Assembly: GCA_030849065.1 (NCBI GenBank)
Contig: JASAON010001618.1
Location: 1-64,000 of the forward strand
Reading direction: 5' to 3'
Source of the DNA: Jaenimonas drosophilae
Taxonomy: Eukaryota > Euglenozoa > Kinetoplastea > Trypanosomatida > Trypanosomatidae
DNA length: 64,000 nt
Shown here: in pieces, positions 8,762 through 18,903 of the stretch
Numbering within the stretch: the stretch's first letter is position 1
Layout: the number at the start of each line of letters is the position of its first letter
Position numbers and translations under genes: made by a program
The notes under the pieces: model-generated
Seen by the model: the letters and a program-made list of their open reading frames with translations, nothing else
Told to the model about the DNA's origin: nothing
Database searches by the model: none

Positions 8762-10744
8762 TTAAAGTACGAGAGATGATTCCTCTGGAAGTGGAGCGTT
8801 GAGCTTCTCCTCCAGAAGCTTGATTTCACGAACAAGGGCACGCTCAATGGCCGTGGCACATGCAATACGATGAACAACAGGCCACGTTCGTGACTGTGCA
8901 CGTGAGGCAACGAAGCCAATGTAATCCGAGCTCGGGTTGTTCACGAGATTGAGGTAGTCTGGCAGGGAGGACAGGGTGTTGCCAACAGGGAGGATGGTGA
9001 CGTTGCCCATGTAACTCTGGGTGAGGAGCAGATAGGTGAGCTCCAGAGAACCTGATTTGGACAGAAATCCAGCGTCAAACATACTCATCAGCCAATGACG
9101 AAACTGGCGCATGGTGAAGTGGTAGAGCCTCCCCAACAAGGAGCTACGAACACGATGGGGCGTGGCAATCAAGTAGGATGGTGGGGCCCGGACAAATGGA
9201 ATCACAAATGGGTTTACTTGGCTCACAATGATGTAGTTCACATGGAAGAGCTCCGCGAGGCGGTGACGGGGGATGTCCTGAGAGACACTTCCATCGCACC
9301 ACAGCTCGCCAGGCAGGTAGGGACGAAACTCATCGGCGTCTGGGATCTTTTCAATGAGCTGCACCGCAGGAAACAGGCCAGGATAGGCACAGCTGGCGCT
9401 GACGGCACTCCAAATGGTGACGTGGGGCGCGGTGAGGTAGTTGAGCAGCACATGGCGGTCCACATGGGCACCATCCTGACCATCCCGCGTGACGCACACG
9501 TTGAGGGCCTTCCCACTGAGCTTGTAGGCCTCCAGAAACGTCATGTCACCACAGTTGGCACGCATACACTTCATCAGTGAACGAATGTCCATGAGGAAGC
9601 CCGTCTTGAACAACCTCCGTAACTTTTCCACGACGCCAACATCATCACCAAAGGGCGTCAGCTGCAGCGCATCGGCAGCAAGAAAGTCTGTGATGATGAA
9701 TTGCTCCAGCTCATCACGTCGCTTGGTGCAAACGAGGGCGGCTATGATGCTGCCCGCACTCGATCCGGCAATGATTTCTGGAAGGACATGAGCCTCAAAC
9801 AAACCACGAATGACCCCTGTGTGGTACGTCCCCAGGGAAGAGCCCCCGCTGAGGACGAGGGCTGTTCGGCCAAAGGTGGTCAGCATGGTCTTGAGCTCCG
9901 TCAGAACCCTCTCGGGTGGGTAGGAGCTCCTCGACGCCGCCGATGACCCGGAGGTGGACAAGTGCCGTAAGCTCAGCTGATACTTGGATGGCTCCGGCAG
10001 GACGGCGATGGGGGCATCACCAGCCGTGATGGAGCGTGGCGGAGGTGCCTTGCCCTTGGCGGTGGACTCGGCCAGCTGCCGCACGGCGATGACCGTTGTC
10101 CCGCGCGAGAGCCAACATGGATGAATGGTGGGGCCGGCCTGATAGCGCTCTCGGCTGCCGCTAAAGACACCAATGAGGGCCTCCATGGAGTCAATGTAGT
10201 CCCGAATACACAACTTGCCCTCCGTGAAGAAGTTGTACAAGGAGGGGTCGGTCATGCCATGTGCGTTCCGCGTGAGTGTGGTGTTCAGGAACATCTTGAT
10301 GGAGTCCATATGCCCACGCTGGGCAAGGTGTTGTGCTTGGTAGGCATCCGTCAAGAGACCAATGGCACTGCACACATGTTCTGGAGGGGCTTCGGACCTC
10401 CACTCAGCCACCCCGCAGTAGCCGTCCAGACTTGTTGCTGTAGAGAGGAAGGTGGCGTAGTTCTCCGTGGACTTCATCACGCGGAGGAAGCGGCTGGTGG
10501 TCCGCTTATACTGCTGGCGCTCTGAGTAGGAATAGATCCATCCAATCAGTTGGCCCAGGGGGGAGAGGATGAAGAATTGCAGGGACCACTGCACCAGATA
10601 AGATAGAGCAATCAAGACGTAGCTCGCGAGGGCGTTGATGGCCGTGAACACCAACTGTATGGCTCGTCCAATATATCCAGGTATGTGCATGATACCTCGC
10701 TTCTTCTTTGCCGGCTGTACTTCATGTTTTGTACTCCCTCGCAT
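8762..10744 (-). CDS. patatin-like triacylglycerol lipase with DUF3336 domain (Tgl3/4/5 and SDP1 type)
   Basis: 660 residues. A basic N-terminus is followed by a long hydrophobic stretch (about 29-72) that could anchor the protein to membrane or lipid droplet. A DUF3336-like helical region spans about 75-215. The patatin domain starts near 294: glycine-rich oxyanion loop GGSSLG (300-305), nucleophile elbow GSSAG (327-331, Ser329) and the dyad Asp in CDGS (Asp484). All catalytic residues are present. Family members hydrolyse triacylglycerol, and some act as acyltransferases, at lipid droplets. An out-of-frame upstream ORF of 12 codons (10722-10760) overlaps the start if the AG at 10765-10766 is the splice site; splicing at the later AG (10747-10748) would remove it. 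Splice-site choice could therefore tune translation. Confidence 0.88.
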   Translation of the reverse strand: MRGSTKHEVQPAKKKRGIMHIPGYIGRAIQLVFTAINALASYVLIALSYLVQWSLQFFILSPLGQLIGWIYSYSERQQYKRTTSRFLRVMKSTENYATFLSTATSLDGYCGVAEWRSEAPPEHVCSAIGLLTDAYQAQHLAQRGHMDSIKMFLNTTLTRNAHGMTDPSLYNFFTEGKLCIRDYIDSMEALIGVFSGSRERYQAGPTIHPCWLSRGTTVIAVRQLAESTAKGKAPPPRSITAGDAPIAVLPEPSKYQLSLRHLSTSGSSAASRSSYPPERVLTELKTMLTTFGRTALVLSGGSSLGTYHTGVIRGLFEAHVLPEIIAGSSAGSIIAALVCTKRRDELEQFIITDFLAADALQLTPFGDDVGVVEKLRRLFKTGFLMDIRSLMKCMRANCGDMTFLEAYKLSGKALNVCVTRDGQDGAHVDRHVLLNYLTAPHVTIWSAVSASCAYPGLFPAVQLIEKIPDADEFRPYLPGELWCDGSVSQDIPRHRLAELFHVNYIIVSQVNPFVIPFVRAPPSYLIATPHRVRSSLLGRLYHFTMRQFRHWLMSMFDAGFLSKSGSLELTYLLLTQSYMGNVTILPVGNTLSSLPDYLNLVNNPSSDYIGFVASRAQSRTWPVVHRIACATAIERALVREIKLLEEKLNAPLPEESSLVL

Positions 10745-10766
10745 GACTGCAAGTGATCATGCAGCT

Positions 10767-10793
10767 ACAGAAACAGAGAAGAAAAAAAGAAGG
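10767..10793 (-). promoter_or_regulatory. polypyrimidine tract / trans-splice acceptor of the lipase gene
   Basis: Sense-strand run of T and C (CTTCTTTTTTTCTTCTCTG and on) ending in TGTAG, with the AG at 10765-10766, about 20 bases before the lipase ATG. This is the textbook layout of a kinetoplastid acceptor. Confidence 0.6.
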
Positions 10794-11008
10794 TGCATAT
10801 ACAGCAATGAGTTTTGAGGGTGCATGGGTGGGCTGAGAGTGCGTGCCATGAGCAGGACTTTTCCTTTCTGCGCAGTTGGAAAAATGTTCATTTTGTTGTT
10901 GTTGTTGTGTGAACATCCAGGAAATGATCCAAATTGGGACACCCTACCTAGACAGATTAAGCTGTGCTGCAGCAGTGTAAATGTGGTCCGTAGAGCTTCT
11001 ATGCAGGG

Positions 11009-13732
11009 CTATCGCTGGCCAAAGAACGTGATACCGCCCGAAGCCAAACATGCCGCCAACACCGGTTCCGTCCCATGCCAGGCCAAGGAGGTTGGGCAAT
11101 CCTCGCACTTGAGGACATCCAACGGGGTACCAGGGCAGAGAATATCGTAGAGGTACACCTGCCGGTCTTCACTCCCCACCGCAATGATGGACCCTGTGGG
11201 GGACATGGCCAGGCCCAGCGTGGACAAGGCGTTGTTCTTGTGCAGGGCAAACTGCCGCACACAGCGGGACTCTCGTAGATCCCACAAATTCACCACCCCA
11301 TCTAGTCCAGCAGAAACAAAATGTTGCTGGGCGTTGAGGGAGCACACATGATCTGCATAGCGGCTGTGCGTGCACATGGCAATGCTGTGAATGGCACGTG
11401 CATGAGCGTCTGGAATGATGCGCAGTGGCTGCTCCACCGCCACATCCAGGACGCAGATGTGCTTGTTTGACCCTCCGAGTACCACCAGGTTGCTCTGGAA
11501 GTGGTTGATGGATGCCATGGCCGTGATTTGTTGGGCATCGCTCCGATAAGAGAAGCGTGGGCTTGACAGACATGATTCATTGCGGATGCGATTGAGCTCT
11601 CCTGCACCCTTGTCCAGCGCAAAGCGGCTGAGGTGGAAGCTGCTGCCCGCCACATAGGAAATGAACTTGTCCTGATAGAAGAATTTGGCCACCTTGACGT
11701 CTTTGGCTCCCTTCACCTGGTGTGTGATGAAGGGGGCTTCCTTCTGTTCTGGCTTCCATACACTAATGCTGCTATCCGACGAGCTCGTCACCACAAGTGT
11801 GGTCTTGATGGAGAGGCCACAGTCAATGGAGAGCACCGGAGCCTTGTGCCCACGTAGCGCCACACCCTCGCCCTTAGACTTGGCAACGGGGTACTTCAGA
11901 AGGTTGCCCGTGGCATCACCACTGGCGGTGAGGAGTCCACGTCCATCCGCCGTGAAGGTGGAGCAGAGAATGGCAGAGCGATGAACGCCGTTGGACCCGC
12001 CACCAACATATCGGTTGGCGGACGTCATACTCGTGAAGGGGTGCTGCGTGTAGGGGCCAGACGGTGCACGGTAGCGCATCTCCTTGGCTATATTGGCGGC
12101 TCCTGCTTCTTGCGCCTTCTTCTTTTCTGCAGCAGCTCGTTTTCTGTCCTGCTGCACAGACCACGGAACATCTCCATAACCGCTGCTCTTCACAGGGTGG
12201 CCAAAGGTAACTGGCTTGTCCTTGTCCTTGTCCGCCGTGCCTCGGCGTCCATGAACCTTCTTCTGCTTGCGTTGTGCCTCCTCCAGTGCTTGCTGTTCCG
12301 ATGGAATCAAGAAGGGCTCTAGCCACTTTGCTGGAAGTGCGGTGTGCGCATGGACAACATCGCGGTCAGCCGCTTCTGCCGCTGAAGCATCCCGGTGCTC
12401 AGCACCCTGATGAGCTGCCGCCACGTAGTACAGGAGTAGGCAGGTGTATGGGTGCCATGACACCCAACTTCCATTCACCCCACAGGCCACGCACATGGCG
12501 CTGGAGCTACTCTCCCCATCCCCGTGAGGCTTGGGTGGCCGACCCACACCCACCTCGCTGTCCATGAAGTAGGTCCTTTCCTCATCCAGCTTGAAGGAGT
12601 GCTTATCAAAGTAGAGCACAGCATCTGGCATCGCCACCATCACGTGATGGTGACCTGCGGATACATCCAACACATAGGGCTGAAAGCCCAGGCCGCCACT
12701 GCCAACAGCATCCACAGCCCCACTCATCACGGGCGAGCCATGCTTGTTGGCCCCATGCTGCTTGGAGGGCATCACCTTGGCTGCACGCCACGCATGACCA
12801 TTCACATCCCCTGGCCCCCGACGGCCCTCGGGTTGGTTGGGTGGGTAAATCTGCCGCTCCAACAGGGGAATCACATCCACGGTGCGGATCACCTCGAGGG
12901 TGTCCATCTGCAGCACCTTGATGGTCCCATCGGAGAGGCCAACCACCACCACTGCATCGCGGATGCTGCTCGCGGACATGCACACAACGTGATGGGCTCG
13001 CGTCAGAACATGGCCATCACGCAACATCACCACCGTCTGGGACTCCCACTCTGGACGCACCGAGACGAGGTGATTGGATGCCGAGAGCACAAACAACCGC
13101 TCCGATGAGGCGAAGCAGGTACACACACAGCCTGACTCACTATACCACTGATTGCAGTTTACGGAGAGATACATGGGGCTATCCATGAAGGCATCCTCAT
13201 CTTCCTCCTGTTGAAATGGAGCTTGATCAACCAGCCGGCGGCGATGATGTCCATCGCATGGCACCACAAGAAGTTGGCTGGGTGAGGAGAGAGCCACAAG
13301 CGCGCCATCGGGTGAGGCGCTGACATGAGTTGCCGTGCTGGCTTCTGGGCATGGAAACGAAAAGACCTCCTCGAGCTCCATGCTTCCTGGATCGGAACCA
13401 TCCACTATATTAAAAAGCGCCACGCGTACGGTGCTCACAATAAACAATTGGCGCTCTGTGGTCATGACCATCTTCGTCAGTCGAGAGGCGTCGGGGAGGT
13501 CCCCAACCAAGACAGGGTCGGGCATGCCTCTCTGATGCCACACATAGATGGATCCATGCATCGTGGCCCACACCGCACCATCCGCACCCATTGCAAAGCA
13601 ACGCACAGCATCCTCTCGGCAGTCTGCCTCACGAAGCTCATCCTCCACAGCTACACATGAGTTGGAAGTCTGTGACGTACTCTGGACATCATCATCACCT
13701 GACCATGCATCATCGCTGTCACTCAGTCTCAT
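11009..13732 (-). CDS. WD40-repeat protein, WDR27-like
   Basis: 907 residues from the ATG at 13730-13732; the frame extends four codons further but begins at GTG. The protein is acidic at the N-terminus, then carries two beta-propeller-like halves: about 30-450 with degenerate WD repeats, and about 575-905 with clearer ones (SDSSISVWKP, GLDGVVNLWDLR, GSEDRQVYLYD). Between them is a charged Lys-rich linker (about 480-570) containing VKSSGYG, which resembles a conserved linker segment I associate with WDR27; I could not align it. It would act as a protein-interaction scaffold. WD40 identity is firm, the WDR27 assignment tentative. Confidence 0.8.
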   Translation of the reverse strand: MRLSDSDDAWSGDDDVQSTSQTSNSCVAVEDELREADCREDAVRCFAMGADGAVWATMHGSIYVWHQRGMPDPVLVGDLPDASRLTKMVMTTERQLFIVSTVRVALFNIVDGSDPGSMELEEVFSFPCPEASTATHVSASPDGALVALSSPSQLLVVPCDGHHRRRLVDQAPFQQEEDEDAFMDSPMYLSVNCNQWYSESGCVCTCFASSERLFVLSASNHLVSVRPEWESQTVVMLRDGHVLTRAHHVVCMSASSIRDAVVVVGLSDGTIKVLQMDTLEVIRTVDVIPLLERQIYPPNQPEGRRGPGDVNGHAWRAAKVMPSKQHGANKHGSPVMSGAVDAVGSGGLGFQPYVLDVSAGHHHVMVAMPDAVLYFDKHSFKLDEERTYFMDSEVGVGRPPKPHGDGESSSSAMCVACGVNGSWVSWHPYTCLLLYYVAAAHQGAEHRDASAAEAADRDVVHAHTALPAKWLEPFLIPSEQQALEEAQRKQKKVHGRRGTADKDKDKPVTFGHPVKSSGYGDVPWSVQQDRKRAAAEKKKAQEAGAANIAKEMRYRAPSGPYTQHPFTSMTSANRYVGGGSNGVHRSAILCSTFTADGRGLLTASGDATGNLLKYPVAKSKGEGVALRGHKAPVLSIDCGLSIKTTLVVTSSSDSSISVWKPEQKEAPFITHQVKGAKDVKVAKFFYQDKFISYVAGSSFHLSRFALDKGAGELNRIRNESCLSSPRFSYRSDAQQITAMASINHFQSNLVVLGGSNKHICVLDVAVEQPLRIIPDAHARAIHSIAMCTHSRYADHVCSLNAQQHFVSAGLDGVVNLWDLRESRCVRQFALHKNNALSTLGLAMSPTGSIIAVGSEDRQVYLYDILCPGTPLDVLKCEDCPTSLAWHGTEPVLAACLASGGITFFGQR

Positions 13733-13744
13733 TGGCTTTTGCAC

Positions 13745-13776
13745 CTATACCAAATCAGAAAAAAAACAGAAAACAC
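13745..13776 (-). promoter_or_regulatory. polypyrimidine tract / trans-splice acceptor of the WD40 gene
   Basis: On the minus strand a TTTTCTG-TTTTTTTTCTG run is followed by TATAG (AG at 13745-13746). This leaves a 5' UTR of about 12 bases before the ATG at 13732 and supports that start over the GTG at 13744. Confidence 0.6.
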
Positions 13777-16700
13777 CGGAAATGAAGTGGAGGACATGGA
13801 GAAATGAATGAAACAGGGACCATACAGATAGCCAGCGAGGCTATTGCCACGCAACCATGTACTGTTCGGGTTCGGGGAGGAGATGTGGAACGTTCTGCGC
13901 CGACCTCATTGGTACGAAGGAAGCCAGCGGATCAAAGAAAAGCTAAACAGTGGCCGGTTGACATCAAAATCACAAGTTTCCCAATACTCTGCGCGCTGGG
14001 TGTTTGTGGATGCATGAATTGGCGGGAACAATCCATGTCAGAAATCTGCCAGCGCATGGAAGATGCCGGACAAAATAACTGAAAAGGCCACGACGCGACA
14101 GCAACAAAAAAAAAAAGAAGTGAAAATAGCATGAATACCATCACATCACGGCGGTGCACACAAAGCTCAGACAGTCAAACATAAGAACGTTGTTGCTTGA
14201 CGAACAAGGTCCCTCTTTCCCTACTCTGTACCCACGAGGGTTGAGGTTGTTGTTTCGTCAGAAAAAAAAAAGCGGTAGCCACCTTTACTCGATGGAGTGA
14301 AAGATGAGATACACACAAATTTAAAGCCCGCCGATGGTTGTGGTTGTTGATGTTGTTGAAAGGGGAAACGTTCGTATAAATGGACATCACAAAGACACAC
14401 AAGCTCAAACAAAAAAAGATAAAAAACGAGGACAGAGAAACACACCAAGGTGGGAGTTGTGCCTCACTTGACGTCACCACCTTGCTGCTATTCTCTCCTC
14501 TACAAACTAATAGCGCACCCACAAAAAAAAAGAGATCTCCTACAATTTCGGATAGATCGAAGGGCTCGCGTTCATCTTTTGATTCACAGGCAAAAAGCGT
14601 AACTCCACCAAGCCGTGATATCCAGTACGTCAGCTCCCAGTTCCTCAATCATTCATTCGGTAGCCCATTATTTAGTGAGACATGAAGAGTGCTCCTCCGT
14701 GAAAAAAGTCAAAGTGTTGCTGCAAACCTTCACCATGACTCCACGCATCACCAGAGTACAACACTACACTAGACCATATAGGACCTTCTCTGAAGTCTTG
14801 CCCTCACGTATCGTTTACCTGAATCTCTCTGGCACCGCCTTCAGCGCCACCGGTGCCAAGAAACATCAGCTATCACTGCACGAAAAAGCATACGAACAAA
14901 TCAAACCAAAAAGTAAAACAATAGGAGAAAACAATAACATCGAAAAGTGCATGGTGCTGATAGGATCACAATCTTCTTTGGTTGGATTTAACGCGGAGAT
15001 AAGGGCAGCTGTGAGGGACAAGAAAACCGAGCATCTATGGGGTCACCATCAAACAAACAAACAAGTCGGGCACTACTGTGAGAGTGTGAAACTCCGCCCT
15101 TCGGTGCAGCGGGTGAATAACAACACAACACCAAACAACGCCAGCAAATCCAATTTGTGGCGTCAGACCTGAGCGTGTGTGTGTGCTATTGCTGCACTTA
15201 GAAGATGCCAGAAGTGATGCAGGACACAAAAAAAAAAGTGGTTGGATTGACACAATAACACAAGAACAAACTACAGAAAGAAAGTAGTGGGGGAGGAGGG
15301 CTCCATAGAGGTACTGGAGGAGGAAGGACACCCAACATGAAGAACAAAACTGTCACTGATGCTGCTGTTTGATGTCACGCATGAAGGCTTCGGGGAGAAG
15401 GGTGGGGAAATGGCTAGGGTACATCCTTGTTCAAGGGGAAACAATCAACGGCTGAATACGTCCATCAACGAACTGCTCAACGTACCACACACTGTTGTGG
15501 TTGTTGGGGCGGGGAAGGGGGTGGGGGGGGGGCTGCCTCCAAAGACACTCCTGACCCGCCTCGTGGCTGAGAGGCACTCAAATCGCTGATTGTTTTGATC
15601 AAGTGAGACGCAAAGAAAAACAAAAGAGTACAACACATGCGCGCTACTGACTTGGCCACCGCATCCACAGCCAAGGAACAAGCGTACCACACTCGCATTT
15701 AGTGCATCCCCCACATCAACCATCATTCAAATGATTCATCCGAGAACAAACAAAGTCTTAAACAGGCAAAACAAGGATATACGAGGGCGTTTCGACATCA
15801 TAACAACTAAACTTTTTTTTTTTTACACTACTTCCAGTCACTCAGCGCACGTTGGTCATGTAAACACGGAATCATCCACAACACATATATAAGGCACAGC
15901 AACCAAGTAAAGAAAGCGTCCATTGTGGAGAGGGGCAGAGGTAGTCGCAGTGCGAATCTGCCTAGTTGGGATAGAGAGCTGAGAGCTTTTTCGGAGGGAA
16001 AAAGAATACACCACGGGAAATCCAACAACAAACAAAAAAAGAGGAACTCAGCAGAGATAAAAAAAAACAAGTGTAGGAAATACCAAACATGGCCGAGCCT
16101 CGGTCAGCGTAGGAGAGAACACAGCACAGCCTCTCGTGTGCAGTTCTCGTTCGTTTCTATATAACCTGGTGAGTGCATCCTCCGCTCTCATTCTCATATC
16201 CCCCACGCTCATGAGAAGGGTTGCTGTGGTTGTTGAGTGACCACGGAAGGGAGTCATGAAAAGGGAAACAAAGAAACAGTGACAACAACAAAATAAAAAA
16301 AAACAAATGAAGAACAACATTCTCACACCTTGTTCGTACACATCACTACGGACGAACAACGGCGGTATCGTCTTCTCCCTGAGTCCCCCTTCCAATTCCG
16401 TGGGAGTTTGGTGTGGGGATGGAGTACAGTGAATGAAAACACCTTGCTGAGTGCATCACTACACAGAACAAAATGCACACACATTCACGCACGAGACACC
16501 GCCATCGTTCTAGCCAAACTACGCGTTGTGCCCAACTGAAAACAGGTACCAAACAATAAAAAAACAGTATCAAAACACAGATATAAATTGTGCAACGAGG
16601 TGCCTTGGGTGGGTGGAATGAAATCACGGTCAAACAAAACGAAACAACCAAACGCTCAGCAGTGAGTGAGTGAGGTGTGGAGACCCCATAGATAGGCCAT

Positions 16701-17472
16701 TGACCCGCGAGTGAAGTGCACTAATCCACGATCAGCACATCACTGAGAGATGCGGGGCGAACACACAAGTGAGGAAGTTGCTGGGCTCACGAATGCACGC
16801 CAGATAAGTAGCGGATCGGAGCACACAACATTCATCTTCAATGCAGGACATCGTTTTGACAGAATCGGGTGCCACCCGCGTCCAACAAGAGAGAAAAAGA
16901 AAGCAAAGAGAGGCGTATCCACCCACGGCACGTGGAACAGAGAGTCACCGTCGTCGAGCTCCATATGGCACAGAAGTCATGCTCACACACACACACACAC
17001 ACACGTGACGTGGAATGTTGCCACAGCATCCATCAGTTATTCTCTCGCTTCGTTATCGAAGTCCCAAGACGTCGATGGAGGCGAAGGAAAAAATAATAGA
17101 AGGTGGCCTTGTGGTAGCTAGGATGGGCACAACACATGTGTGCGTGACGGAAACTAAGCTCAACCGCTTATTTTTTTCTTCCATGAAGCATGCACAATTA
17201 GTGAGGGGGAAAATCAATGCATTAACCCTCGTTGCAGGCCACCATGGCTTTCATACATCTCGACCAAGACGGCGTCCCAGAAGCGTGTTGTTGCCGTACG
17301 AAAAAGGGGGGGGGAGAGAGAGAGAGAAAAGGAGAACAGCCATTGCGGCTATCGGAACGCGTTGACCCGGTGCAGAGCATCGTGTGCCTGCAGTAGCACG
17401 GTTGTTGGACGACCCACATGAAGAGAGCTCCGCACCACACCATCGAATAGATCCCTAAAGATAGCTGGAAAG
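13777..17472. other. long non-coding gap, 3.7 kb, downstream of RRM protein 1
   Basis: No ORF with protein-like composition on either strand. The open frames are short or reflect pyrimidine/purine runs. The region is A-rich on the plus strand, with G-runs at 15505-15532, a CA microsatellite at 16984-17004 and many A8-A10 runs. By position it should be the 3' UTR of the RRM gene at 17473 plus the 5' flank of the WD40 gene. At 3.7 kb it is far longer than the 0.2-0.8 kb typical elsewhere in the window. Confidence 0.6.
16984..17004. repeat. CA dinucleotide microsatellite
   Basis: About ten CA units in the presumed 3' UTR of RRM gene 1. Confidence 0.8.
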
Positions 17473-18903
17473 CTACTTTGCGGCGGTATGTTGGGCGGCC
17501 AAAAAGCCGTTGTGGCAGGAGCTGGAGAAGTGGGGGCTGCCTGTTCCGGGGATGCAGGTGGACTGGCTTCCACAGTGAACGTGCACCGATGGCGTCGTTG
17601 TGGTCGATGGGCCGGAGCAACCGTGTTGTTGTTGTTGTTGGTTCTGCAGCATGGGCTCACAGCAGCTTTGCAGAGTCTTGGCACCGCAGGTGTAGCAGCC
17701 ATGGCAGCATGGCACGGGGCTGGAGCGGTAGGCCGCGACGGAGTTGGAGATGGGGCTGTTGGGCCCGGCTGAGCTGTTGGCCGAGGAAACAGGGGTGACC
17801 GGGGCGTAGGGGTTGTGCCGGTATGTTCCGCTCACATTCCCCGTGCTGCCACGCCGTGGGGTGTTCGTGTTTGTCTGTGGGCCCACTGCGCAGGCAGAGG
17901 CGGTGCTTGAGCCCCCGTTCTGGTCAAAGGGCGCATCACACATGCTGTAGCTGAGGGGTGTCGTTGGGGAGGCACGGCCAGTGGCGGCGCACTCACAGAA
18001 GTGTGTGTTGGGCCCGGGGAAGCAGGCCGTGAGGAAGGGTTGCTGTGGAAAGACGTCACCTGGGGGAATTTCCATGGGAGGTGGTGCCATGCTTGCCAAG
18101 CTGTGCTGGCTGTTGTTGCGGCTGTGGTGATTGTTGTTGTTGTTGTTGCTATAGCGAGGCCAGTAGGGATCCTTGATGGGGGCGTAGTGCTGCGGGGATG
18201 CTGGGGCATACATGGATGTCACGGGTGAGGAGGCCGAGGAACCGTGCTGCATGACTTGAGTAGGGGAGTTGGGCTGCTCCGTTGGCATGTAGGAGTTGCA
18301 GCACACGGGAGAATTGGCCACAGCCGTGCCGTTGTTTTGTTCGCGCCGCTTGCGACGCTCACGTTTGGCCTCGGCGCTGTCAGCGTACTTGGCCAAGATG
18401 GCCACAGACGTGTTGAAGTAGGTCTTGCTCCCATGGATGGAGTTGAGTGTCGCCCTGGCGCTCTCCACGGAATCAAACTCTGCATACACCACCCACACAG
18501 GCTCACCGTAGTGATCCTCTCGCATGGCGCAGTAGGCCAGGTTGCCGAAGCCTCTGAGGAAGTCTTCTACGCTGCTTTGGCTCAACGTCCGAGGAATGTT
18601 GCGTATGTACAGCGCGTGAGATGGCTCATTCGCAATGTTTCCATCATGCTTCGATGGGAAGATACACAAATTGAAGGCGTGTCCATGCAGTGAAATGTGC
18701 TTCCGATTAAGTTCATCGTAGGCAATGCGCCCGCATTCTTCACTCTCAAACAAAACAAAGCCAAAACCTTTGCTTTTTCCTGTTGTTGCATCGAGCATAA
18801 CCTTGGCATTGGTGGGGTTGTAGTCATTAAAAATTTGCTTCAGATCTCCATCGGTAAGATTGCGAGGGAGCTTCGCAACAAACAAGTTCTGCAGTGAAGT
18901 CAT
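17473..18903 (-). CDS. two-RRM RNA-binding protein with MKT1-type HNPY motif (tandem copy 1)
   Basis: 476 residues. RRM1 at about 5-83 has RNP2 LFVAKL (7-12) and RNP1 KGFGFVLF (45-52). RRM2 at about 96-173 has RNP2 LYIRNI (98-103) and a degenerate RNP1 (PVWVVYAEF). A basic patch KRERRKRREQ (180-189) follows, then about 280 residues of low complexity rich in Asn, Ser, Pro and Thr. YRHNPY at 361-366 matches the peptide by which trypanosome RNA-binding proteins contact MKT1. A cysteine-rich stretch (C399-C400, C403, C406, C414-C415) follows. The RRMs are closely similar to those of the gene at 21263-22441, so the two are tandem duplicates. The protein probably controls mRNA stability or translation. 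RBP7A/RBP7B of T. brucei are candidate relatives, by memory only. Confidence 0.85.
   Translation of the reverse strand: MTSLQNLFVAKLPRNLTDGDLKQIFNDYNPTNAKVMLDATTGKSKGFGFVLFESEECGRIAYDELNRKHISLHGHAFNLCIFPSKHDGNIANEPSHALYIRNIPRTLSQSSVEDFLRGFGNLAYCAMREDHYGEPVWVVYAEFDSVESARATLNSIHGSKTYFNTSVAILAKYADSAEAKRERRKRREQNNGTAVANSPVCCNSYMPTEQPNSPTQVMQHGSSASSPVTSMYAPASPQHYAPIKDPYWPRYSNNNNNNHHSRNNSQHSLASMAPPPMEIPPGDVFPQQPFLTACFPGPNTHFCECAATGRASPTTPLSYSMCDAPFDQNGGSSTASACAVGPQTNTNTPRRGSTGNVSGTYRHNPYAPVTPVSSANSSAGPNSPISNSVAAYRSSPVPCCHGCYTCGAKTLQSCCEPMLQNQQQQQHGCSGPSTTTTPSVHVHCGSQSTCIPGTGSPHFSSSCHNGFLAAQHTAAK
17628..17639. repeat. GTT/AAC trinucleotide run inside RRM gene 1
   Basis: A short trinucleotide run, read on the sense strand in a frame that contributes part of the Gln/Asn-rich C-terminal tail. 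Such runs are common in the low-complexity tails of RNA-binding proteins and are prone to length change. Confidence 0.6.

Noticed and set aside
14615..15172. 185-codon plus-strand frame in the gap downstream of RRM gene 1
   Set aside because: Opposite to every other gene in the array, no recognisable domain, low-complexity polar composition.
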